A stretch of DNA of 64,000 bases, from positions 372,001 through 436,000 of the forward strand of contig NZ_CP039704.1 in assembly GCF_005144965.1 (NCBI RefSeq). Reading direction: 5' to 3'. A model generated the notes under the pieces. That model had not been told where the DNA came from and made no database searches. It worked only from the letters and a program-made list of their open reading frames with translations. Position numbers and translations under genes: made by a program. Positions 11,060 through 19,759 of the stretch are shown piece after piece; positions within the stretch are counted from its first letter, which is position 1, and the number at the start of each line of letters is the position of its first letter. This DNA comes from Hankyongella ginsenosidimutans (GTDB taxonomy: Bacteria > Pseudomonadota > Alphaproteobacteria > Sphingomonadales > Sphingomonadaceae).

Positions 11060-12681
11060 ATGGCACTGCGTACCTATCCGCCTGCTTCGCAAGCCTATGC
11101 TTACCCGCTGACCGTCAAGTGCCTCCTGGCGGCCAGCCGGCAGTCTGCAGGGCAGCGCACCATCTCCTATCGCTCCGAGATGCGTTACGACTATACGACC
11201 TTCCTGCAGCGGGTTGCCCGGCTCGCCAACCTGTTGACCGCGCATGGTATCGGCAAGGGCGACGTCGTCGCGGTGATGGACTGGGACAGCCACCGCTATC
11301 TCGAATGCTATTTCGCGATCCCGATGATCGGCGCGGTGCTGCAGACCGTGAATGTCCGGCTCGCGCCAGCGCAGATCGCCTATACCCTGGCGGACACTGG
11401 CGCACGCGCCGTGCTGTTCCACCGGGATTTCGTCCCCTCGTCTCTGTGCTGCCGCTGGATGGCGTCGACGTCCGAATCGCTATGATGGAGGGGCCCTGCA
11501 CCATGCCTGGCGTCATCGGCGAGTACGAGACACTCATGGCGCAGGCGAACCCGATTTATGCGTTCGAGGATATCGACGAAAACGCCATCGCCACCGCCTT
11601 CCACACCACGGGCACAGTCGGCGATCCCAAGATGGTCGCGTTCACCCACCGGCAGATTGTGCTGCACACACTGGGCGTCGCCGCCGGCTTCGCTGCAAGA
11701 CCGGCTGCGGAGTGCCTCCGCAGCGAAGACGTGTACATGCCGCTGACCCCGATGTTCCACGTTCACGCCTGGGGCATGCCCTACGTCGCCACCATGGTCG
11801 GGGCGCAACAAGTCTACCCTGGTCGTTACGAACCGGACCGCATCATCGCGCTGCAGAAGTCGGAAGGCGTCGGTTTCTCGCATTGCGTACCGACCATCCT
11901 GCAAATGATTCTTGCGGCGGCAGAAGCGCAGGACGTCCTGTTCGAGAACTGGGCCATGGTCATCGGCGGCGCTCGCCTGTCACCGCTTCTGCACAAGGCG
12001 GCGAAGGCGCGCGGCATCCACACCTTTGCCGGCTATGGCATGTCAGAGACCTGCCCCATCATCTCGACGGCGCATGCGCTGGACAACCAGACCGCAGATG
12101 AACAAGTCGCGGCGCGTGTGGCCGCCGGCTACCCGGCGCCGCTGGTCGAGACGGCGGTTGCGGATCTGGAAACCGGTGAAATCCGCCCCGGCATACCCGG
12201 CTATGGCGAGCTGGTGGTGCGCGCGCCGTGGTTGACCCAGAGCTATCCGAACAAGCCGGAGGCGAGCGAGGCGCTCTGGCAGGGCGGGTGGCTGCACACG
12301 CAGGACGTGGCGACCATCGCGCCGGATGGCCGCATTGAAATCGTCGACCGGCTGAAGGACGTTATCAAGTCCGGCGGCGAATGGGTGTCGACTGGAACCC
12401 TTGAGGAATTGTCCCTGAAACACCCCCATGTGGCGGAAGTCGCCTTCGTCGGCGTGCCGGACGAAAAATGGGGCGAGCGGCCGGGAGCGGCGATTGTCCT
12501 CAAGCCGGGTGCCGGACACCTGGACTGCGCGCAGTTGCAGGAGCATCTGATGCCATCAGTCAGCGCAGGCGTGATCAGCCGCTACGCCCTGCCGGTGGCG
12601 GTGAAGGTCGTCGAGGCGCTGCCGCGCACCAGCGTGGGCAAGATCGACAAGAAGGCGATCCGCAGCTGGCTGGCCGTGTGA
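11060..12681 (+). CDS. Acyl-CoA ligase (AMP-forming), medium/long-chain type
   Basis: ANL-superfamily enzyme that activates a carboxylic acid as acyl-AMP and then acyl-CoA. Visible are the N-terminal YDYTTFLQRVARLAN, the ATP loop TTGTVGDPKMVAFTHRQ, PMFHVHAWGMPY, the adenylate motif GYGMSETCP, and the hinge and C-terminal lysine region DRLKDVIKSGGEWVS and PRTSVGKIDKKAIR. Overall pattern resembles AlkK-type fatty-acyl ligases. The last Gly of the usual PKG loop is Met here. One frame change near 11435 shifts the reading. ATG 11060 has GGGAG about eight bases upstream. The stop overlaps the next gene by four bases. Confidence 0.9.
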
Positions 12682-13262
12682 GCAGACAGCGCCTGTTCCG
12701 CACATCCTGGCTGCTGCTGGCGCTGCCGTCCTTGCTGTTGATCCCCGGCGGTGACACAGCGGAGCTGACCGCACTTTCCGGCGAGATCGCCGCCAAGCTG
12801 CTGCTGGTCGCGCTGACGGTGTCGCCGCTGATCGCTGCGCTGCGCCCCTGGCCAAGGCTGCGCGTGGTCGCGGCACGCCTGGTGCGCCATCGCCGTGCGA
12901 TCGGCGTCGCAGCCTTCTGCTATGCGCTCATCCATCTGGCCTATTATGTCGCCGATATGGGCCGTCTGGACGACATGCTGGCGGAACTGGGTGCGCCCGG
13001 CATATGGACCGGCTGGGCGGCGTTCGCGCTGATGCTGCCGCTTGCCGCGACCAGCAACGATGCGGCTGTGCGCCGGCTCAAGCAGGGATGGAAGCGCCTG
13101 CAGCGGCTGGCGTATCCAGCCGCGCTGCTGACCTTCGCCCACTGGGTCTGGGTACACGATGGGCTGCAGGAGGCTTTGCTCTATTGTACACCGCTTGCCT
13201 TATTGCAAATCATTCGCATAATATCGCAACAACGCGCGGCCCGCCATTTGGCCGACATATAA
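12678..13262 (+). CDS. msrQ: MsrQ-like ferric-reductase-type membrane protein
   Basis: Haem-binding membrane protein of the YedZ/MsrQ type, which normally passes electrons to the periplasmic methionine sulfoxide reductase MsrP. The intact 194-residue protein has about six hydrophobic segments and His residues within them (FCYALIHLAYY; LLTFAHWVWVH) that fit haem ligation. The start is GTG 12678, overlapping the ligase stop as GTGA. No msrP gene is adjacent; the partner may lie elsewhere, or this copy may have another acceptor. Next is a PepSY-like exported protein 14 bases downstream, so a three-gene operon is likely. Confidence 0.8.
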   Translation: MSRQRLFRTSWLLLALPSLLLIPGGDTAELTALSGEIAAKLLLVALTVSPLIAALRPWPRLRVVAARLVRHRRAIGVAAFCYALIHLAYYVADMGRLDDMLAELGAPGIWTGWAAFALMLPLAATSNDAAVRRLKQGWKRLQRLAYPAALLTFAHWVWVHDGLQEALLYCTPLALLQIIRIISQQRAARHLADI

Positions 13263-13276
13263 CCGAAAGGACTGCC

Positions 13277-13585
13277 ATGAAGACCATCGCTCCCCTGCTT
13301 GCCCTGTCGATCCTGCTTGCCGGCGCGGGTCCGGCGCTCGCGACCGGCCTGCTGACCTGCGAGGCCGGTGATCCCAAGGGCTGGGTGAGTCAGGACGATC
13401 TCAAGGCCCGGCTCGGCAAGCAGGGCTGGGAGGTTACCAAGATCAAGGTCGACGGCGGCTGCTACGAAGTCTACGGACGCACGCCGGAGGGCGATCGGGT
13501 CGAGGCCTATTTCCACCCGGTGACCCTCGAGAAGCTGCTGGTGGCCCGGCGCGGCCAGATTCTGTTCCGCAAGGACGCCAAATAG
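13277..13585 (+). CDS. Small exported PepSY-like domain protein
   Basis: Intact frame of 102 residues. An N-terminal signal peptide (MKTIAPLLALSILLAG, likely cut after ALA near residue 22) is followed by one compact domain with WEVTKIKVDGGCYEVYGR and a beta-strand pair (VEAYFHPVTLEKLL), the pattern of PepSY-type domains found in periplasmic or membrane regulators. Two Cys residues (in LTCEAG and GGCYEV) could pair in the periplasm. ATG 13277 is preceded by GAAAGGA. It follows msrQ closely and probably is co-transcribed. Exact role unknown. Confidence 0.75.
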   Translation: MKTIAPLLALSILLAGAGPALATGLLTCEAGDPKGWVSQDDLKARLGKQGWEVTKIKVDGGCYEVYGRTPEGDRVEAYFHPVTLEKLLVARRGQILFRKDAK

Positions 13586-13656
13586 CGCGTCCGGTCGCGC
13601 GCCGGAGATCGGAGCCAGCGCGTCGTTATGAGGATTTCCTCAAGCGTTATGATGGT

Positions 13657-13925
13657 CTAGGGTCAGGACCCATTAACAACGAGGATCGTGGTGACGGCAC
13701 GCGGGATGAGATGGCAGGAGAAGCGCCGAAAGCGGGGCTTGTCCCCGGTGAGGCGCTTCGACGAACCAGATCGCCCGCGTGCCGTCATCCGCAGGACGCG
13801 GCGCTTTTGGCGTGCAGGTTTGTTGCTCGGTCGTTGAATATGTTCAATATTCGCCTCCCTCGCGCCTGCCTGCGCGCCAAAATCGCCAGCGCCACGGTCT
13901 CATTCTTAATGAGTCCTGACCCTAG
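13657..13925. mobile_element. MITE-like element with 20-bp terminal inverted repeats
   Basis: The ends are CTAGGGTCAGGACCCATTAA (13657-13676) and TTAATGAGTCCTGACCCTAG (13906-13925), an inverted pair with one mismatch. Inside is a second inverted repeat with 14-bp perfect arms (13692-13705 and 13774-13787) and a smaller hairpin in its loop. No transposase frame is present, so it would have to be moved in trans. I do not recognise the family. Confidence 0.7.
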
Positions 13926-13994
13926 TGTCGCGGAATCGAAGTTCGCTACACTGTGATATCTGGCTCGTGCGAACTTCGATTCCTAAAACGACAC
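13925..13994. mobile_element. Short MITE-like palindrome abutting the previous element
   Basis: The left arm GTGTCGCGGAATCGAAG (13925-) and the right arm ending TAAAACGACAC (13994) are inverted copies, sharing the 15-bp perfect core GGAATCGAAGTTCGC. The left arm has lost about four bases (TTTTA replaced by C). It joins the previous element with no gap, which suggests one element inserted at the edge of the other. Confidence 0.65.
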
Positions 13995-14010
13995 GAGAAA
14001 CACTATCTTG

Positions 14011-14160
14011 CTAGACCCTGATGACATTTGCTGGAATCGTCATTGCGAGGCGGCAAAGCTGCCGAAGCAATCCAGGAACACCAGTATTTCCATGGATCGC
14101 CGCGTCGCCTGCGGCTCCTCGCGATGACGGATGGATCAATGTAAAGTCATCAAGCTCGAG
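14011..14160. repeat. Dispersed palindromic repeat, CATTGCGAGG type, copy 1
   Basis: An outer inverted pair, TAGACCCTGATGACAT at the left and AAAGTCATCAAGCTC at the right, encloses an inner hairpin that begins CGTCATTGCGAGG (14038) and ends CCTCGCGATGACGG (14130). The second copy at 19138-19284 has the same architecture. CATTGCGAGG repeats are widespread in bacterial intergenic DNA. Confidence 0.7.
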
Positions 14161-14169
14161 TGTCCTTCT

Positions 14170-14222
14170 CGAATCTGAAATCCAACCGCGCCTGATATTG
14201 GGTGTAACGGATTTCAGATTCG
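14170..14222. repeat. Perfect 14-bp inverted repeat
   Basis: CGAATCTGAAATCC (14170-14183) and GGATTTCAGATTCG (14209-14222) are exact reverse complements with a 25-base spacer. It lies between two other repeats upstream of ppc and could form a cruciform or an RNA hairpin. Confidence 0.65.
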
Positions 14223-14241
14223 GGATACTAGTTAATTGAAA

Positions 14242-14300
14242 AGACCTGATTCACGCCTTTGGTTGAAACAATCCTGCTTCAACCTCAACCGATCAGGCTC
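14242..14300 (+). repeat. GAGCCTGAT palindromic repeat, copy 1 (half element)
   Basis: A hairpin-forming unit running from AGACCTGATTCACGCC to CAACCGATCAGGCTC. It matches the right half of the elements at 26343-26463 and 59957-60079. This copy ends 50 bases before the ppc start, in the same orientation as the gene. The left half of the element is missing here. Confidence 0.7.
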
Positions 14301-14350
14301 TCGGGCTGCAAGGCATGACCTCATGCTGCGCCCCCTCAGGAGCGACGACC

Positions 14351-17051
14351 ATGACCGAGGCCCGCACCCCGCCGCGCCGGACCGCGACGACCTGAAACTT
14401 CTGGGCCGCCTGCTGGGCGATGTCATCCGCGACCAGCATGGTCCGGCCTTCTTCGAGACGGTGGAGACGATCCGCCAGGCCTCGGTGCGCTTCCACCGCG
14501 ATGGCGGTGACGCCAGCGATCTGACCGGCCTGCTGGATGCGCTGAGCCTTGAGGACGTGCTGGCGTTCATTCGCGGCTTCACCTATTTCTCGCTGCTGGC
14601 CAACATCGCCGAGGATCATGTGGCCCGTCGCGCCGCCCGCCAGTCGCCCAACGGCGGCAGCCGGCTTGGCGAGGCGCTGGCCAGCCTTGGCGGCGATGCT
14701 GAGCGCCTGCGCGACCTGCTGGCGCATGCGCTGGTGTCGCCCGTCATCACCGCGCACCCGACCGAAGTGCGTCGCCGCTCGATCCTCGACCGCGAAGTGG
14801 CGATCGCCGATCTCCTCGACGCGCGCACCCGCCGCGACCTGACCGAGGCGGAACACCAGGACCTGGAAGAACGGCTGAAGCGGGAAATCCTCATCCTCTG
14901 GCAGACCCGCCTGCTGCGCTCGGTGAAGCCCGGCGTGCCGGACGAGATCGAGAATGCGCTGACCTTCTTCGAATCGACCTTTCTCGACCAGCTTCCCGGC
15001 TCTACCGCCGGCTGGAGCGGCAGGCCCCGGCGCTCGGGCGGGCACCGAGTTTCGTCACCATCGGCTCCTGGGTGGGCGGCGACCGCGACGGCAACCCGTT
15101 CGTCACCGCCGAGACGCTGCACTATGCCTTCAAGCGGCAGGCGACCATCGCGCTCGACCATTACCTCAGCCACGTGCACCAGCTTGGCGGCGATCTGTCG
15201 ATCTCGCGCACCCATGTCGGCACCACCGCGGCGCTCGATGCGCTCGCCGACCAGTCTGGCGACACCTCGCCGCACCGCAACCACGAGCCCTATCGCCGGG
15301 TGCTGCGCCACGTCTATGCGCGGCTGGCCGCGACCAAGCGGGCGCTGACCGGGCTGGAGCCAGCGCGCCCGACCAACCTCAGCGCTCCGGCATACGCCAA
15401 GCCGACCGAGCTGACCGCAGACTTGTCGGTGATCCGCCAGTCGCTGGCCGCCAACGGCAGCGCCCTGCTGGCGGACGGCCCGCTCGGCGATCTCGAGCGC
15501 GCGGTGGACAGCTTCGGCTTCCATCTGGCGGTGGTCGACCTGCGCCAGAGTTCGGCAGTCCACGAGGCGGTGGTCGCGGAGCTGTTCGCGCGCGCAGGCC
15601 TCTGCCCGGACTATGTGAGCCTCAGCGAGCAGGCGCGCATCGACCTGCTGGTCGCCGAACTCAGCCATCCGCGCCCCTCACCTCGCCCTACCTCGACTAC
15701 AGCGAACTGGCGGCCGGCGAGCTGGCGGTGGTGCGTGCCGCCGCACGCCTGCGCGCCGCCCACGGGCCGGACGCCATCCAGCATTACGTCATCTCCCAGT
15801 GCGCCAGCGTGTCGGACATGCTGGAGGTCGCCCTGCTGCTGAAGGAAGCCGGGCTGTTCCACCCGGGCCGCAGCCGCGCCTCGACGTCATGATCGTGCCG
15901 CTGCTCGAGACCATCGACGATCTCAGCAACGGCGGGCCGATCCTCTCCGGCTATCTGTCGCTGCCGATCATCAAGGCGGCGCTGGCGGCGAACGGCAATG
16001 TCCAGGAAGTGATGATCGGCTATTCGGACAGCAACAAGGACGGCGGTTATTTGACCTCCAACTGGGCGATCCATGGCGCCATCCTGCGCCTGACCGCGCT
16101 TGCCAAGGCGATGGGCGTCGCCTTGCGCTTCTTCCACGGGCGCGGCGGTACGGTGGGGCGCGGTGGCGGCTCCAGCTTCCAGGCGATCATGGCGCAGCCG
16201 CCCGGCTCGGTGCACGGGCAGATCCGCATCACCGAGCAGGGCGAGGTCGTCTCCAAATACGGCCACCCGGAGACCGGCCTGCTCAGCCTGGAGAACATGG
16301 TCGCGGCCACCCTGATGGCGTCGGTGCCTCATCAGGATACGGCCGGCCGCTATGGCGACTTCATGCCGGTCATGGACCAGCTCTCGGCGGATGCGCGCCA
16401 GGCCTATCGCGCGCTGGTCTATGGCCACCCGGCGTTCAAGACCTTCTTCCGCGAGGCGACGCCGCTCAGCGAGATCGCCGGGCTGAAAATCGGCTCGCGC
16501 CCGCCATCCCGCAAGGCGTCCGACCGCATCGAGGATCTGCGTGCCATCCCTGGGTGTTTTCCTGGGCGCAGTCGCGCGCCATGGTGCCGGGCTGGTACGG
16601 GGTCGGCAGCGCGGTCAAGGCGCATGTCGTCACCCACGGCGACGCCGGCATGGCGCAGTTGCAGCGCCTCTATGCCGACTGGCCGTTCTTCCAGGCCATC
16701 GTCTCCAACCTGGAGATGGTGCTGGCCAAGTCCGACCTCGGCATCGCCGAGCGCTACGCCGGGCTGGTCAAGGACCGGGAGTCGGCTGCCGAGATTTTCG
16801 CCACCATCGCCGCCGAGTGGCAGCGCACGCGCGATGTGGTGCTGGCGATCACGGGGCAGCAGACGCTGCTGGAGCGCCAGCCGGCGCTGCAGCGCTCGAT
16901 CGTGCATCGCCTGCCCTACATCAACCCGCTGAACCATCTGCAGATCGCGCTGATCCAGCGTTACCGCGCCGGCGACGAGCGCGACCTGGTGCGCGGCGGC
17001 ATCCACCTCTCGATCAACGGCATCGCCGCCGGCCTGCGCAACAGCGGGTAG
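14351..17051 (+). CDS. ppc: Phosphoenolpyruvate carboxylase
   Basis: Carboxylates PEP to oxaloacetate to refill the TCA cycle. All key motifs are present: HPTEVRRRS (about 14755), VGGDRDGNP (about 15073), GYSDSNKDGGY (about 16018), FHGRGGTVGRGGG (about 16130) and the C-terminal RNSG. Length across frames is about 900 residues, typical of the family. I favour ATG 14351, which has AGGAG eight bases upstream, with a frame change near 14378; ATG 14323 is in frame with the body but lacks a ribosome site. Further changes lie near 15000, 15680, 15870 and 16545. The three catalytic blocks remain intact, so sequencing indels are the likeliest cause. Confidence 0.93.
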
Positions 17052-17106
17052 GCTGCCACCCGTCCTTGCGAGGAGCCGCAGGCGACGCGGCAATCAGGAC
17101 CACCAC

Positions 17107-17126
17107 CCCTCCCGTTCACGGGAGGG
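17107..17126. repeat. REP-like hairpin
   Basis: CCCTCCCGTTCACGGGAGGG is a perfect 8-bp hairpin with a 4-base loop, downstream of ppc. A near copy lies at 18923-18941, on the other side of the uncharacterised gene. The intervening stretch 17052-17207 otherwise holds a CTTGCGAGGAGCCGCAGGC repeat fragment and no gene. Confidence 0.6.
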
Positions 17127-17207
17127 TCGCGCAGCGGGGTGGGTGCCGGGCGAACAGCTGCTGAAATACCGCTTGGCGGGACCGCACCGCCCGGCCATGA
17201 TCGCGCC

Positions 17208-18789
17208 ATGGCTGCATTCTCATCCTCGGAAGACTTCGAAGAATGGCTGGCGGACAAGCCGGCAGAGTGGGCGGGCGTGCTGGCCCAGCGCATTGCCCTG
17301 CGGATGTTTCCCTTTATCCTAGGAGCGGATGAGGCGTTCGATAAGTCACTTTGGCGCACGACGCATGAAACCTGGCGCGTCTTGTTGATATCTTCGGCAG
17401 CGCGCCATGTTCTTGCCGGCGACATCGACTCTGCTCTTGGCCCCATGACCGCTCGCGCCACCGCCCGCGCCTCCTCCCGTGCAGCCCACCTCGATGCCCT
17501 TGTCGCTAGCGGCCCACGTCGGCATAGACGCCCTAGACGCTACCCTCGCGGCCGCCCGCGCAGCCGCCTATGTCTCTGCCCTCGATCCACGTACCACGAT
17601 TAGAACTCTGCAACATCTTGACACCTCTGTCGAAGTTAGGACCGTTTCTAAACTAGACGATAACGGGGACTTTGACACCATCAGCGTCCAAGATGCTCAT
17701 GATGCTTTTAACACCGACGCAACTTGGCTGGAGGAGAACGGGAACCCCGCAGCCTAAGCATCCGCCCGCTGTGGCCCAATGGTCCGCCGCAACTACTCAT
17801 CAAGGATTGGCAGAACGTGCGGCATGCGCTTGTAGCCGCCTCGCCGCTGATCGCTGACTGGTACGACCGCCGCCTGCAGGGGCCGCAACCGCCTTCAACC
17901 TGCCGCCGGACGCGGACCTGGCGGTGATCCAGCGCATCGCCGCTGCCCGCGAAGAACTCTGGGACCTGGACCCCGCGCCATCAACGACACCATCGCCGGC
18001 TGGATCGAGGAGGCGCGCCCGCAACTCCTGCCAGAAATCCCCGACCAGCAGCCGAGTGAGCTCAAGACCTTTGCCCGTAACGGACGCGTGGCGCGGCTGA
18101 TCGAGCCGCCCATGACGGATGGCGACGACGCCAGCCTACGCCACGCCTGGCAGGCCCTGCGCAATGCTCTGGATGACATGCTGGCTGAAGGGTTCTCCGG
18201 CAATAACCCCGCTTCGAGCGCATGCTATCTCGACTGTCCGCCAGCATGGGTACCGAGTTCGCCGCCGCCAATGCCGTCGGCATGGGTGTGCAGGCACAAT
18301 ATCTGGACCAATATGCCCGTCGCGCCGACGAGCTGTTCCTCGCGGATCGCGCGGCGGATGTCGTTGGCCTCAACATCGGGGTCAGCCAGTTCGTCAACCA
18401 GTTGCCGGAATGGCGGGCCTATTGCGATCAGCCGGTTTCAGCCCCGTCACGCCGGCAGTCCTTGTTGCCGCCGGCGTGGTCATCGCGGCCCTTGAAGAAA
18501 AAGACGTCGCGGAGCAGGATGTCATCGAACCGCTCAAGGATATGCTGGCCGACGCGCGCGACGAACTGGCACCAAGCGACCCGGAGACGCCGAGACTGGT
18601 AGTTTATGGCAAGAGACTGTTCAGCGGTCTTTTAATACTCTGGCGACTCTAGCAAATATAGCAATTCCATACCTCAAGAAACTTGGTCAACCCGCTTACA
18701 AAGGCATTCAAGACGCTGTTCAGAAAACCGCAGAAGCAGCTACTCTTACTTTTTGCCCATTTTTCGAACGAATTGCTAGCTCTTGCTAA
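17208..18789 (+). CDS. Uncharacterised alphaproteobacterial protein, broken frame
   Basis: I cannot assign a function. The protein begins MAAFSSSEDFEEWLADKPAEW, runs through an Ala-rich helical stretch (DATLAAARAAAYVSAL), then a segment LWPNGPPQLLIKDWQNVRHAL...WYDRRLQG, and ends in a long helical region (AAANAVGMGVQAQYL, PAVLVAAGVVIAALEEKD). Frame changes near 17470, 17750, 17880, 17965, 18215, 18450 and 18620 are needed; the last extends it past a TAG at 18650-18652 to TAA 18787-18789. The 3' 170 bases are clearly AT-richer than the neighbours. The Ala-rich start followed by an LWP..W..WY..RL segment recalls a hypothetical family I know from other alphaproteobacteria. It could also be a decaying gene. 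Confidence 0.55.
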
Positions 18790-18922
18790 TATTAATCCCA
18801 AATATGCCTGGCTGATCGCTGTCTTGACTTTTTGAAAAACAATAAACCGAAGTAGCCTGGAACGGGGACACCACTTTCTGGCCACTGCCGGAATCACGCG
18901 GGTCAATCGGCACACAACCTCT

Positions 18923-18941
18923 CCCTCCCTTTACGGGAGGG
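18923..18941. repeat. REP-like hairpin, second copy
   Basis: CCCTCCCTTTACGGGAGGG forms a 7-bp hairpin and closely resembles 17107-17126. The two copies bracket the uncharacterised gene. Confidence 0.55.
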
Positions 18942-18958
18942 TGGCCGCAGGCCGGCGT

Positions 18959-19137
18959 AAAGTTGGTTTCCCGCACTCTAAGCCCACAGCCGTCACCCCG
19001 GCGCAGGCCGGGGTCTATGGCTAACACCTTATATTCGTTATGTGTATAAGCGCCCATAGATTCCGGCCGGAGTTTATCCCCGTCAGGGGCCGGAATGACG
19101 AAATGGGACTGTATTATTCCGCTTTTCATCAACCTGC
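18959..19137 (-). mobile_element. MITE-like composite palindromic element, truncated copy
   Basis: Read on the minus strand, this is a close relative of 51587-51778. It starts GCAGGTTGATGAAAAGC and carries the same spacer (GCGCTTAT, CGAATATAAGGTGTTAGCC) and two hairpins. The far terminal repeat is missing: homology stops near AAACCAACTTT at 18959. The long hairpin module containing TTTATCCCCGTCAGGGG sits in the first hairpin here and in the second hairpin of the other copy. Confidence 0.75.
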
Positions 19138-19284
19138 TAGACAGTGATGACATTAGGTTGAACCATGCGTCATTGCGAGGAGGCCGATAGGCCGACGCGG
19201 CAATCCATGAAAAGATGAGCGTTCCTGGATTGCTTCGGCTTTCCGCCTCGCAATGACGACTCTATCTAAAGTCATCACGCTCTA
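19138..19284. repeat. Dispersed palindromic repeat, CATTGCGAGG type, copy 2
   Basis: The outer ends TAGACAGTGATGACAT and AAAGTCATCACGCTCTA are inverted repeats, and the inner hairpin runs from CGTCATTGCGAGG (19168) to CCTCGCAATGACG (19258). It directly follows the truncated composite element with no spacer. Confidence 0.7.
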
Positions 19285-19296
19285 AAGCATATTCCC

Positions 19297-19325
19297 TTGA
19301 CATTTATAACCATATGGGTTATATG
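19297..19325 (+). promoter_or_regulatory. Sigma-70-type promoter
   Basis: TTGACA at 19297-19302 and TATATG at 19320-19325 are separated by 17 bases, close to the ideal. The region is AT-rich against a GC-rich background. No protein gene follows on this strand for more than 7 kb; the next genes run toward it. Confidence 0.55.
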
Positions 19326-19329
19326 ATGG

Positions 19330-19740
19330 AGCGTCCCTGCAGCCCTTGATCACGGCACCCAGGGCGGCAGCCCGGTGCCCTCCCGCACCGGGGCGACCGG
19401 CGCGAAGCCATCCGGTGATACAGCCGAAGCTTCGCATCTACCGCTCGCGGCCAACTGGGGCACGTGTCCCGTGCAAAGTCCGTGCAGGCGGTCCCCGCCT
19501 GGAGTCACACCCGAAGCGGACGGGAAGGCCGGAGCATCAGACAAGTCTGGACGCGACTTGACCTGACCAACCCCACAAGTCGTCCAGCCCCGGATGCCCG
19601 TGACAGATAAGCGCCGGTCGTTCCCCTGCCCGAGAGCCTGATCGATGGCAACAAGGCCAGACGTACGCCTGCTGCACACAGCCTCCCCTCCCGCCTGGCG
19701 GATGGGGAGAACACGGCCACTGCGCCGCCGCGCTGACTGA
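19330..19740 (+). other. Non-coding, hairpin-rich stretch downstream of a promoter
   Basis: About 400 bases with no convincing reading frame on either strand. It holds a strong hairpin (CCCGGTGC/GCACCGGG, 19370-19392) and short blocks GTGCAAAGTCC (19471), GGTCCCCGCC (19490) and GGGAAGGC (19522). These recall the conserved core of cobalamin riboswitches in the right order, but I cannot fold the rest into that structure and no regulated gene follows. It may be an orphan RNA or a relic. Confidence 0.3.
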
Positions 19741-19759
19741 TGGGTAACGCGCGCCGGCT

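Noticed and set aside
14236-14350. Upstream start for ppc at 14236 or 14323
   Set aside because: The first would begin inside a repeat; neither has a ribosome site, whereas ATG 14351 has AGGAG eight bases upstream.
17105-18941. CRISPR-like spacing of REP hairpins
   Set aside because: There are only two hairpins, 1.8 kb apart, with a gene between; no array of regular repeats and spacers exists anywhere in the window.
19350-19740. Minus-strand protein continuing the pirin gene
   Set aside because: The pirin C-terminus ends naturally at 19760 after a frame change; the extension lacks family similarity and its composition looks non-coding.
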